From positions 1,724,454-1,788,453 of the forward strand of contig AP019861.1 of NCBI GenBank assembly GCA_013426755.1: a DNA stretch of 64,000 nucleotides. Direction: 5' to 3'. The stretch's first letter is position 1. Each line of letters begins with the position of its first letter. The notes beneath the pieces are model-generated. The model was not told the DNA's origin. It did no database searches and saw nothing but the letters and a program-made list of their open reading frames with translations. Below, one piece after another: positions 12,151 to 18,178 of this stretch. The translations under genes and the position numbers were made by a program. This DNA comes from Spirochaetota bacterium (lineage in GTDB: Bacteria; Spirochaetota; UBA12135; COTS27).

Positions 12151-14950
12151 CAGTAATGCTTTAAGACTCACCTTTCTAGACAATAGCAATATTCCGATCT
12201 CTGGAATAAATCCTAATGATATTACTACAGACACTTCACCAACTATCACATTACCGGCTTGTACATACTATAATCCTAGGCTCCAGTACTACGAGAATAA
12301 CTCTCTAATCTCAAGTGCTTCCATCAACGAAGAATACCTAGGCAATACTGTTGATACGAATACTGCAGCTACAACCGCACAACGTTACAATGTCACTAAT
12401 TCTTTCGGTAACACCTATACATTTAACTTAAGCATTCGTACTGAGCTCTGCGTCACCGTGACGAAGGCCATTGAAGTTAAATTGGCAGATACGAATGGCA
12501 CTTATATAAATGCAGGTGCATTCCCAATCATTACAGAAGACAATACCAATACAACCATCACACTTCCCGCCTGCAAGCTTTACACTCCTATTGTCTTCTA
12601 CCGCGAAGACAATGTCGTCACTAGCGCTACCATCACTTATAACCAAGCAAGCACCGATGTCGATGCTGATACACCAGGGACGTATTTAGAAATTCGTAAT
12701 GCCACGAACGATGCTACAGGTGAGACCGCTCAATTTCGCTTCTACGTGACTATACAGAACTGCGTCACCGTGACGAAGGCCATTGAAGTTAAATTGGCAG
12801 ATACGAATGGCACTTATATAAATGCAGGTGCATTCCCAATTATCACAGAAGACAATACCAATACAACCATCACACTTCCCGCCTGCAAGCTTTACACTCC
12901 TATTGTCTTCTATCGCGAAGACAATGTCGTCACTAGCGCCACCATCACTTATAACCAAGCAAGCACCGATGTCGATGCTGATACACCAGGGACGTATTTA
13001 GAAATTCGTAATGCCACGAACAATGCTACAGGTGAGACCGCTCAATTTCGCTTCTACGTGACTATACAGAACTGCGTCACCGTGACGAAGGCCATTGAAG
13101 TTAAATTAGCAGATACGAATGGCACTTATATAAATGCAGGTGCATTCCCAATCATTACAGAAAACAATACCAATACAACCATCACACTTCCCGCCTGCAA
13201 GCTCTACACTCCTATTGTCTTCTACCGCGAAGACAATGTCGTTACTAGCGCTACCATCACCTATAACCAAGCAAGCACCGATGTCGATGCTAATACACCA
13301 GGGACGTATTTAGAAATTCGTAATGCCACGAACGATGCTACAGGTGAGACCGCTCAATTTCGCTTCTACGTGACCATACAGAACTGCGTCACCGTGACAA
13401 AGACCATTAAAGTTTACTTGGCAGATACGAATGGCACTTATATAAATGCAGGTTCAATCCCAATCATTGCAGAAGACAATACCAATACAACCATCACACT
13501 TCCCGCCTGCAAGCTTTACAATCCTATTATTGGCTACTACGAAGACAATGTCATTGTTAACTCTACGATGACTCACAATCAAGCAAGCACCGATGTCGAT
13601 GCTGATACACCAGGGACGTATTTAGAAATTCGTAACGTCACGACCGATGCTACAGGTGATACCGCTCAATTTCGCTTCTACGTGACTATACAGAATTGCG
13701 TCACCGTGACGAAAGCCATTGAAGTTAAATTGGCAGATACGAATGGCACTTATATAAATGCAGGTGCATTCCCAATCATTACAGAAAACAATACCAATAC
13801 AACCATCACACTTCCCGCCTGCAAGCTTTACACTCCTATTGTCTTCTACCGCGAAGATAATGTCGTTACTAGCGCTACCATCACTTATAACCAAGCAAGC
13901 ACCGATGTCGATGCTGATACACCAGGGACGTATTTAGAAATTCGTAATGCCACGAACAATGCTACAGGTGAGACCGCCCAATTTCGCTTCTACGTGACCA
14001 TACAGAGTTGCGTCACCGTGACGAAGACCATTAAAGTTTACTTGGCAGATACGAATGGCACTTATATAAATGCAGGTTCAATCCCAATCATTGCAGAAGA
14101 CAATACCAATACAACCATCACTCTTCCTCCCTGCAAGCTTTACAATCCTATTATCGGCTACTACGAAGACAATGTCATTGTTAACTCTACGATGACTCAC
14201 AATCAAGCAAGCACCGATGTCGATGCTAATACACCGGGGACGTATTTAGAAATTCGTAACGTCACGACCGATGCTACAGGTGATACCGCTCAATTTCGCT
14301 TCTACGTGACTATACAGAATTGCGTCACCGTGACGAAAGCCATTGAAGTTAAATTGGCAGATACGAATGGCACTTATATAAATGCAGGTGCATTCCCAAT
14401 CATTACAGAAAACAATACCAATACAACCATCACACTTCCCGCCTGCAAGCTCTACACTCCTATTGTCTTCTACCGCGAAGACAATGTCGTTACTAGCGCC
14501 ACCATCACTTATAACCAAGCAAGCACCGATGTCGACGCTAATACACCAGGGACGTATTTAGAAATTCGTAATGCCACGAACGATGCTACAGGTGAGACCG
14601 CCCAATTTCGCTTCTACGTGACTATACAGAACTGCGTCACCGTGACAAAGACCATTAAAGTTTACTTGGCAGATACGAATGGCACTTATATAAATGCAGG
14701 TTCAATCCCAATCATTGCAGAAGACAATACCAATACAACCATCACCCTTCCTCCCTGCAAGCTTTACAATCCTATTATCGGTTACTACGAAGACAATGTC
14801 ATTGTTAACTCTACGATGACTCACAATCAAGCAAGCACCGATGTCGATGCTAATACACCAGGGACGTATTTAGAAATTCGTAACGTCACGACCGATGCTA
14901 CAGGTGATACCGCTCAATTTCGCTTCTACGTGACTATACAGAGTTGTTAA
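2..14950 (+). CDS. Giant tandem-repeat surface-type protein, 5' end outside window
   Basis: The frame is open from the window edge to the TAA at 14948-14950, giving at least 4,982 residues. I translated most of it by eye and saw no stop. It consists of domains of about 100 residues. Each has a leading beta-strand-like segment, a central 'LPPC/LPAC' cysteine, a 'PGTY'-type turn, a 'F-x-F' strand and a terminal cysteine, so two Cys per domain. Composition is Ser/Thr/Asn/Pro rich. About 40 domains (2 to ~12450) are arranged in a six-domain super-repeat; the last eight are near-identical 104-residue domains. This suggests an extracellular, disulfide-stapled beta-sandwich stalk, but I recognise no named family. 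There is no LPXTG, transmembrane or other sorting signal at the C-terminus, which stops right after the last domain Cys. The N-terminus, and any signal peptide, lies upstream. No in-frame ATG/GTG/TTG occurs before the GTG at 12458, which is an internal Val codon and not a start. Confidence 0.85.
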   Translation, partial: NYPQRLSFNNHLSIPISLDFNIIVPSCDNFLKLSFLDNNNSPISSLNSVNILHSSSSPQIIDLPPCTFYNPSLTYYQNNSPIPSASISSELLGNSVSSNSPASTLQRYTVTNSYNSVYTFNFNIRSQACSPSIKVFLLDNDGSILNLAQAPTLTPSTTSSIVSLPPCASYIPDFSYFENSQTTSATISSNLAQSPVSSSTPGTYSELRYFTNSSGFSSQFSFYVKTFSCSQSINVVLRSSNNSFSITNFSFPLTDSSDSSPATLTLPSCAPYNPSFSFSLNNSPVTDINTNPNSLSSSSSSSSSSSSPSSFSISSSSSTVDPLTPGTYPQQLSFIDHLSNTISFNFNVIVQACSNALRLSFLDNNDLPLSSYPPIAIPTDSSPVISLPPCIVYNPKLHYYENNSIIPNASISTELLGNTVNTNSTNAVLQRYSVANPYGTIFSFLFSISPQACSSSLTVFILDPTGSVLNSNSAPVITPDNSNTALSLPPCIAYSPQFSYSEANQPASPDPSISSNLSSLPINSSSPGSYSDTRSVTNNNGIVSQFSFSVIVQPCSQAIKLSLLDPASNTISTPTLIPISASSSSSSSITLPTCAPYIPRFAYSLNNSEITSVSVGSNTLPQFSVDPLSPGNYPQRLSFTNHLFLPVSLDFNIIVPTCNNFLRLSFLDNDGNPLSSLNPINISPDSSQIIDLPSCTPYNPSLIYYQNNSPLSSASISSELLGNSVSSNSPASTQQRYTVTNSYNIVYTFNFTIRSQACSPSIKVFLLDNDGSILNLAQAPTLTPSSTNSLLSLPPCASYIPDFSYFENSQTTSATISSNLAQSPVSSSTPGTYSELRSFTNSSGFSSQFRFYVKTFSCSQAVNVGLRSSDNSFSITNFSFPLTDSAATLTLPSCAPYNPSFSFSLNNSPVTDINTNPNSLSSSSSSSSSSPSSFSISSSSSTVDPLTPGTYPQQLSFIDHLSNTISFNFNVIVQACSNALRLSFLDNNDLPLSSYPPIAIPTDSSPVISLPPCIVYNPKLHYYENNSIIPNASISTELLGNTVNTNSTNAVLQRYSVANPYGTIFSFLFSISPQACSSSLTVFILDPTGSVLNSNSAPVITPGNSNTALSLPPCIPYLPQFSYSEANQPASPDPSISSNLSSLPVNSSSPGSYSDTRNVTNNNGIVSRFSFSVIVQACSQAIKLSLLDPASNTISTPTLIPISASSSASSSSSITLPTCAPYIPRFAYSLNNSEITSVSVGSNTLPQFSVDPLSPGNYPQRLSFTNHLSLPVSLDFNIIVPSCNNFLRLSFSDNDGNPLSSLNPINISPDSSQIIDLPSCTPYNPSLIYYQNNSPLSSASINSELLGNSVSSNSPASTQQRYTVTNSYNIVYTFNFTIRSQACSPSIKVFLLDNDGSILNLAQAPTLTPSTTSSILSLPPCASYLPDFSYFENSQTTSATISSNLAQSPVSTSTPGTYSELRSFTNSSGFVSQFRFYVKTFSCSQAVNVGLRSSDNSFSITNFSFPITDSTATLTLPSCVPYNPSFSFSLNNSPLTDINTNPNSLSSSTVDPLTPGTYPQQLSFSDHLSNTITLDFNVIVQPCNNSLRLTLLDNNNLPLSSFTPIDITTNSPPTISLPPCTVYNPRLLYYENNSLVSNASISQELLGNAVSPSSTSPALQQHSVTNSYGTSFSFSFSVSPQACSSSLTVFLLDTTGVILNSNSAPVITSANSNASISLPPCLPYSPQFSYSEANQPASSDPSISSNLSSLPINSSSPGSYSDTRNVTNNNGIVSQFSFSVIVQACSQAVKLSLLDPASNTISTPITIPISSSSSAFSSSITLPTCAPYIPRFAYFLNDAEISSVSVGSNILSQFSVDHLSPGNYPQRLSFTNHLSIPISLDFNIIVPSCDNFLKLSFLDNNNSPISSLNSVNILHNPSSSPHIIDLPPCTFYNPSLTYYQNNSPIPSASISSELLGNSVSSNSSSSTLQRYTVTNSYNTVYTFNFNIKSQVCSSSIKVFLLDNDGSILNLAQAPTLTPSSIGSLLSLPPCTSYIPDFSYFENSQTTSATISSNLSQSPISTSTPGTYSELRSFTNSSGFSSQFSFYVKTSSCSQSINVVLRSSDNSSSITNFSFPLTDSSDSSSSPATLNLPSCAPYNPSFSFSLNGSTPDDVTIDSNSLSAASSTVDPLTPGTYPQQLSFTDHLSNTISFNFNVIVQPCNNSLRLTLLDNDNSPISGTSPFNISTDTPPTISLPACTLYNPRLQYYENNSLIQNASISQELLGNIIDINTSNTTPQRYSVTNSYGTSFSFSFSISPQACSSSLTVFLLDPTGAILNSNSAPVITSANSNSSISLPPCLPYSPQFSYSEANQPSSTSPSISSNLSSLPINSSSPGSYSDTRNVTNNNGIVSQFSFSVIVQACSQAVKLSLLDPSNNPISTPITIPISSSSSSSSSSSITLPTCAPYIPRFAYFLNDAEISSVSVGSNILSQFSVDHLSPGNYPQRLSFTNHLSIPISLDFNIIVPSCDNFLKLSFLDNNNSPISSLNSVNILHNPSSSPHIIDLPPCTFYNPSLTYYQNNSPIPSASISSELLGNSVSSNSPSSTLQRYTVTNSYNSVYTFNFNIRSQACSPSIKVFLLDNDGSILNLAQAPTLTPSSIGSLLSLPPCTSYIPDFSYFENSQTTSATISSNLSQSPVSTSTPGTYSELRSFTNSSGFSSQFSFYVKTSSCSQSINVVLRSSDNSSSITNFSFPLTDSSDSSPATLNLPSCAPYNPSFSFSLNGSTPDDVTLDSNSLSAASSTVDPLTPGTYLQQLSFTDHLSNIISFNFNVIVQPCNNSLRLTLLDNNNSPISATSPFNISTDTPPTISLPACTLYNPRLQYYENNSLIQNASISQELLGNTIDINTSNTTPQRYSVTNSYGTSFSFSFSVSPQACSSSLTVFLLDTTGAILNSNSAPVITSANSNASISLPPCLPYSPQFSYSEANQPSSTPPSISSNLSSLPINPSSPGSYSDTRNVTNNNGIVSQFSFSVIVQACSQTVKLSLLDPSNNPISTPITIPISSSSSASSSSITLPTCAPYIPRFAYFLNDSEIPSVSIGSNTLPQFSVDHLSPGNYPQRLSFTNHLSIPVSLDFNIIVPSCDNFLKISFLDNNNSPISSLNSVNILHNPSSSPHIIDLPPCTFYNPSLTYYQNNSLISSASISSELLGNSVSSNSSSSTLQRYTVTNSYNTVYTFNFNIKSQVCSSSIKVFLLDNDGSILNLAQAPTLTPSSIGSLLSLPPCTSYIPDFSYFENSQTTSATISSNLSQSPVSTSTPGTYSELRSFTNSSGFSSQFSFYVKTSSCSQSINVVLRSSDNSSSITNFSFPLTDSSDSSPATLNLPSCAPYNPSFSFSLNGSTPDDVTIDSNSLSAASSTVDPLTPGTYPQQLSFTDHLSNTITFNFNVIVQTCNNSLRLTLLDNNNSPISATSPFNISTDTPPTISLPACTVYNPRLQYYENNSLIQNASISQELLGNTINTNTSNTTPQRYSVTNSYGTTYSFSFSISPQACSSSLTVFLLDTTGAILNSNSAPVITSANSNASISLPPCLPYSPQFSYSEPNQPSSSTPPPSISSNLSSLPINSSSPGSYSDTRNVTNNNGIVSQFSFSVIVQACSQAVKLSLLDPSNNPISTPITIPISSSSSSSSSSITLPNCAPYIPRFAYFLNDDEISSVSVGSNILSQFSVDHLSPGNYPQRLSFTNHLSLPVSLDFNIIVPSCDNFLKLSFLDNNNSPISSLNSVNILHNPSSSPHIIDLPPCTFYNPSLTYYQNNSPIPSASISSELLGNSVSSNSSSSTLQRYTVTNSYNTVYTFNFNIKSQVCSSSIKVFLLDNDGSILNLAQAPTLTPSSTGSLLSVPPCTSYIPDFSYFENSQTTSATISSNLAQSPVSTSTPGTYSELRSFTNSSGFISQFSFYVKTSSCSQSINVVLRSSDNSSSITNFSFPLTDSSDSSSSPATLTLPSCAPYNPSFSFSLNGSTPDDVTIDSNSLSAASSTVDPLTPGTYPQQLSFTDHLANAITFDFNVIVQVCSNALRLTFLDNSNIPISGINPNDITTDTSPTITLPACTYYNPRLQYYENNSLISSASINEEYLGNTVDTNTAATTAQRYNVTNSFGNTYTFNLSIRTELCVTVTKAIEVKLADTNGTYINAGAFPIITEDNTNTTITLPACKLYTPIVFYREDNVVTSATITYNQASTDVDADTPGTYLEIRNATNDATGETAQFRFYVTIQNCVTVTKAIEVKLADTNGTYINAGAFPIITEDNTNTTITLPACKLYTPIVFYREDNVVTSATITYNQASTDVDADTPGTYLEIRNATNNATGETAQFRFYVTIQNCVTVTKAIEVKLADTNGTYINAGAFPIITENNTNTTITLPACKLYTPIVFYREDNVVTSATITYNQASTDVDANTPGTYLEIRNATNDATGETAQFRFYVTIQNCVTVTKTIKVYLADTNGTYINAGSIPIIAEDNTNTTITLPACKLYNPIIGYYEDNVIVNSTMTHNQASTDVDADTPGTYLEIRNVTTDATGDTAQFRFYVTIQNCVTVTKAIEVKLADTNGTYINAGAFPIITENNTNTTITLPACKLYTPIVFYREDNVVTSATITYNQASTDVDADTPGTYLEIRNATNNATGETAQFRFYVTIQSCVTVTKTIKVYLADTNGTYINAGSIPIIAEDNTNTTITLPPCKLYNPIIGYYEDNVIVNSTMTHNQASTDVDANTPGTYLEIRNVTTDATGDTAQFRFYVTIQNCVTVTKAIEVKLADTNGTYINAGAFPIITENNTNTTITLPACKLYTPIVFYREDNVVTSATITYNQASTDVDANTPGTYLEIRNATNDATGETAQFRFYVTIQNCVTVTKTIKVYLADTNGTYINAGSIPIIAEDNTNTTITLPPCKLYNPIIGYYEDNVIVNSTMTHNQASTDVDANTPGTYLEIRNVTTDATGDTAQFRFYVTIQSC
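12451..14947 (+). repeat. Eight tandem 312-bp in-frame repeats (alpha/beta types)
   Basis: Units begin near 12458, 12770, 13082, 13394, 13706, 14018, 14330 and 14642. Two types are interleaved in the order alpha-alpha-alpha-beta-alpha-beta-alpha-beta. Alpha begins TKAIEVKLADTNG and beta begins TKTIKVYLADTNG. Copies of one type differ by only a few bases, so they were duplicated or homogenised recently. Most junctions carry CGTCACCGTGACG, an odd-length palindrome. Base composition is normal for the genome and unlike the preceding 12 kb. Confidence 0.92.
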
Positions 14951-15107
14951 TGAAACGAATGTAGTCACTCGATTTTGGCCGTATGCTGCTTTATATTCAA
15001 TGAGAATATTAGGATAAGAGCGGTAAAATCATAGGTTATATTTACTGTAATGATGATAAGATTAAAGGATATAAAAGAGGGCTTGATAAAAGAGTCTTGG
15101 AAAGAGC

Positions 15108-15749
15108 ATGAAATTAAGAAACAAGGTTAAAAAGTTTTTTTCGCGGCGGTTCACGATGAAAATAATCGTGCTCTGTGTTGTGTTAGCTATTATTTACGGT
15201 CTGCCTACGTATGGGATAGTGGATGCATTTAAGAGTCTGTGGACGGCTAGAAACGTGACGTTATATTATGCGATTACGGAGAGCGAGGGGGGAGTGGTTG
15301 GTGACGGCGAAAAAGTGCTTGGTACGGAAGATTTTTGTAAGACGCGGCAATCTTTCCCTAAGGGCGAAGACTTGAAAACGACGATCCGTACGGTTTTGAT
15401 CAACAGTTTACTGCCTAATTTCAAACTCGCTTTAAAAACGCAACCGCTAGAAGAATCTTTAATAAAAATACAATCTCTACATTTAAATGACACTAGGCTT
15501 ATTCTAGACTTGTCTAAGGAATTTTACATGTTGAATGGTATTGAAGAAGTTGTCTTTATAGCGAGATTGTTACTGAACGTAGAGAGAAATTTTAAGAATA
15601 TCGAAGAGGTCTATGTGACTATTGATGGGAATACGCCTAAGTTTGTTAACGGTGTGGTGTATTACGGGAGCGGGTTAAAGTTGGAAGTGATTTCTGGTGT
15701 TCTTGCAGCGGCTGCTAGCGGTAAGTTTGTGTCCTGTCCGAAGTACTGA
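15108..15749 (+). CDS. Membrane-anchored GerMN-like domain protein
   Basis: 213 residues. A basic N-terminus is followed by one transmembrane segment at about residues 17-35 (IIVLCVVLAIIYGLPTYGI), then an extracytoplasmic part. Residues ~85-190 resemble the GerMN fold: an L-x-L-D-L-S-K-E-F strand, a helix with EEVVFIARLLLNVERNF, then 'IEEVYVTIDGN'. GerMN proteins are typically envelope-exposed, membrane-anchored or lipoprotein-like; their biochemical role is mostly unknown outside Bacillus spore germination and nothing here points to sporulation. ATG at 15108 is preceded by GGAAAG, a plausible ribosome-binding site. It lies 157 bp downstream of the giant gene on the same strand and could be co-transcribed, though codon and base use are quite different. 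Confidence 0.6.
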   Translation: MKLRNKVKKFFSRRFTMKIIVLCVVLAIIYGLPTYGIVDAFKSLWTARNVTLYYAITESEGGVVGDGEKVLGTEDFCKTRQSFPKGEDLKTTIRTVLINSLLPNFKLALKTQPLEESLIKIQSLHLNDTRLILDLSKEFYMLNGIEEVVFIARLLLNVERNFKNIEEVYVTIDGNTPKFVNGVVYYGSGLKLEVISGVLAAAASGKFVSCPKY

Positions 15750-15804
15750 TCTTTTGTGTTTGTATTTCTGATAATTGTTTAAAAATGTTTAGAAGTGTTC
15801 TAAT

Positions 15805-17451
15805 GTGAAGCAAAGTGTGAATGATTTAAAAATCGTAAAAAAAAAAGAATGCTATCTTTACTGTCGTTTTGAGGCTACGGCTAGTAATTCTATAGGCACG
15901 AGGAAAGTTTCTGGGCGTCTTAGGAAGTATTATGATCTCGCTGCGGGAATGAATGGGCACAGGCTGGGAGTGGGCAATCGGTTTATGCAATCAAAATTTA
16001 AAAAATATGTAGGACGGCGTTATGAAAGCCCACGTTATCGTGCTTATAGCAATGGGCGCGACGGGCGAGTTTTGGCGGCAGCAAAGGGGAACAATGAATC
16101 AGGCATTAATGCCGATGCCTTGCGACTTAGTCAATACGTAAAGCACCATTTACGGGGTCTTTTTGTTAGAAATAGGTTACTGGATGAATATTACCTGCCT
16201 ATGTTGGTGCATCCTGGTGTGTATGAAAAGTTTATAATGGCGGTGGGACGGTCTGCGGCTGTTATAGAATTACTCAGTGGGTTAGAAAGATTTGATTCTG
16301 GCGAAGAAATGACGGGAGGAAGTGAACATACTCTAAAAAATGAGCATAAAAATGAGCATAAAAACGAGTGTACTGAGCAGCAGGAAGAGAAGAAGAAAGA
16401 GCAGAGCAATTATTTTATATTAAGCGATCTACTGCTGTACTTTTATCTGGGTCGTGAAGAAGGGTACAATTCTTTAAAGCTAGATTCTAAGGTTGCTGAG
16501 CGAACGGTGGTTGTCTTGGAACATGGGTTCCCGGAGATATCCTTTTTAGAGAAGTTCAAACCTGATTTGATCGTGACGGGAACGCAGGGTGCTTTTGGAA
16601 TGGGAGGATATCGGCTTGTTTTTTATAAGCGATATGACTTTGCAGCGGTGACGAAGAGCGGTACGATGCGAGCGGAAGATATGGGGAAGCAATCGCTGAG
16701 CGTAGCATTGGCGCGCTTTTTGTTGGGAAGGACGTATACGTCGCCTGGTGTGGGGCTTTTTTGTGGGTTAGAGCACCCTGTATGGTGTGGAATGTCGTTA
16801 TGGCTTTATAAAGAAGGATTGGAATATTATTATAAAAAGAAGAAGAAACTAGCTGATGATAAGCGGGGGCACTCGCAATTGAAAACACAATTGAAATCGC
16901 AATTGAAATCGCAATTGAAAACACAATTGAAAGCAGCTTTACATAAAATTAAGCGATTAGAAAGAGATGCTGATCGGCGTACGGGTAGTGAATGGCTTAA
17001 AATAGCGTGGATTGCTGCGGAGGCGGGAGAGATTTTTGCTTGGATCACGATAAAAAGCAGGGTGCTCGCTAAGAGTCTCAGTGCGGATAATGTCTTGAAG
17101 AGGGGGGGTGTGGTTACGGAGGTTCGTTCGCTAGAGCGTGTTGTGTGGGTGAAGAAGGATGTCTGGCGGTGTTTTACGAAGTGCGGCAGTATCCTCTGTC
17201 TGAGAACACGTGAAGGAGATTTAACGCAGATGCGGTTAGCGGCGACGGGAGACTGTCTAGCAGAGCATCACTTATCGAGGCACCACGCGGCGATTGAGAC
17301 GGGGCAAAATGATGTTCCTATTTATACGCTGGTGCTCAGTATACCTATTATTGTTGAAGAGAATCACCTAAAAAAGCCCTTAGCGGAGCTTATTTTATGG
17401 ATGGAAGAACTTAAAGCGGCAATGACCGACCAGCGGTCTAGCGTTGCGTAG
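15805..17451 (+). CDS. Hypothetical protein, 548 aa, with two internal low-complexity expansions
   Basis: I do not recognise this protein. It starts at a GTG with no clear ribosome-binding site; an in-frame ATG at about residue 49 is an alternative. The N-terminal ~100 residues are Arg/Tyr/Gly rich and basic. Residues ~180-195 contain a short NEHK repeat followed by a charged Glu/Lys run. A central part (~230-330) has globular character with hydrophobic strands (RTVVVLEHGF, PDLIVTGTQGAFGMGGYRL). Residues ~355-375 are a QLKT/QLKS heptad-like repeat, followed by a helical region. No signal peptide or membrane span is visible. The two expansions are DNA-level microsatellites that stay in frame, like those in other genes of this window. 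Any enzymatic assignment would be a guess. Confidence 0.6.
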   Translation: MKQSVNDLKIVKKKECYLYCRFEATASNSIGTRKVSGRLRKYYDLAAGMNGHRLGVGNRFMQSKFKKYVGRRYESPRYRAYSNGRDGRVLAAAKGNNESGINADALRLSQYVKHHLRGLFVRNRLLDEYYLPMLVHPGVYEKFIMAVGRSAAVIELLSGLERFDSGEEMTGGSEHTLKNEHKNEHKNECTEQQEEKKKEQSNYFILSDLLLYFYLGREEGYNSLKLDSKVAERTVVVLEHGFPEISFLEKFKPDLIVTGTQGAFGMGGYRLVFYKRYDFAAVTKSGTMRAEDMGKQSLSVALARFLLGRTYTSPGVGLFCGLEHPVWCGMSLWLYKEGLEYYYKKKKKLADDKRGHSQLKTQLKSQLKSQLKTQLKAALHKIKRLERDADRRTGSEWLKIAWIAAEAGEIFAWITIKSRVLAKSLSADNVLKRGGVVTEVRSLERVVWVKKDVWRCFTKCGSILCLRTREGDLTQMRLAATGDCLAEHHLSRHHAAIETGQNDVPIYTLVLSIPIIVEENHLKKPLAELILWMEELKAAMTDQRSSVA

Positions 17452-17722
17452 CGGTTTAATGCAGTTCTAATGCAGTTCAATAGGCACATCAATATTTACA
17501 TCAATATTTACATCAATAGGCACGTCAGTATGCGATTAAATACAGTAAAATTAGCGAAGATCTGTTCAACAAAAATATAATAGAGACGATATTTCAATAA
17601 CCATGATATAATTTAACCACGATATACGTTAAATATCAATCACTAACAATAAATACAATTTAAAAACCTTTAAAGACATTTAAAAATATTTAAAAACATT
17701 TATACGGCAGAACATCCTTAAT
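17452..17722. repeat. AT-rich spacer with short direct repeats
   Basis: No gene is visible. The spacer holds three copies of a ~15-bp unit like ATTTACATCAAT (17486-17525) and several copies of an ~11-bp ATTTAAAAAC-like unit (17655-17703). Confidence 0.6.
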
Positions 17723-17935
17723 ATGAAGAAAACAGTTACTGGAGCGAGTCCTACTTCGAAAACAAACGAAGCCCCAAAACCTTTATCTCTCCGTGAAAGA
17801 AAAAGAAGACGTCATCACAATCGTTCTCGCGTGCGATCGGTTAACAATGGCGATTCTTTAGATCCGAAACATCCTTCACATGAGTTTTTTACCGATCCGA
17901 TTAAAAATTTTGACTCTTTAGACATAGATCATTAA
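17723..17935 (+). CDS. Small basic hypothetical protein
   Basis: 70 residues from ATG to TAA. The middle is strongly basic (RERKRRRHHNRSRVR at about 26-40) and the C-terminus acidic (FDSLDIDH). The basic stretch suggests nucleic-acid contact or disorder, but no family is recognised. No good Shine-Dalgarno sequence precedes the ATG. It is retained as a gene because the composition is balanced and not repeat-derived, unlike most short frames here. It could still be spurious. Confidence 0.4.
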   Translation: MKKTVTGASPTSKTNEAPKPLSLRERKRRRHHNRSRVRSVNNGDSLDPKHPSHEFFTDPIKNFDSLDIDH

Positions 17936-18090
17936 CAACCACAGTCGCAAAATGGCTATTACTTCCTATGAACAATGCATATCTCAGCTATTCACATCTC
18001 ACAGTTCTTATATCAATGACAATGTGCCATCGAAATAGGAATCTTAAAGTGCCGATAGTAATTTAGATGTTATTTTACTTATTAATATAA

Positions 18091-18164
18091 GGGTCCATAG
18101 CTCAGTTGGTTAGAGCAGGCGACTCATAATCGTCTGGTCCCAGGTTCAAGTCCTGGTGGACCCA
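18091..18164 (+). tRNA. tRNA with CAU anticodon, probably tRNA-Ile2 (lysidine type)
   Basis: The cloverleaf is complete: acceptor GGGTCCA pairs with TGGACCC (18157-18163), discriminator A at 18164, D-loop AGCTCAGTTGGTTAGAGC, anticodon loop CTCATAA and T-loop GGTTCAAGTCC. The anticodon is CAU. The GCAGGCGACTCATAATCG anticodon arm matches the layout of bacterial tRNA-Ile(CAU), read as AUA after TilS modification, better than elongator Met. CCA is not encoded. tRNA-Met remains possible. Confidence 0.9.
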
Positions 18165-18178
18165 AACTTAAAAATGTC

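Noticed and set aside
12428..14518. Minus-strand frames of ~90 codons in the 312-bp repeats
   Set aside because: They recur only because the plus-strand repeat does; they are antisense shadows of the giant gene.
15805..17451. PLP-dependent aminotransferase
   Set aside because: A short stretch (PDLIVTGTQGAFGMGGYRL) looked vaguely like a fold-type I active-site loop, but no Schiff-base Lys context or other motifs support it.
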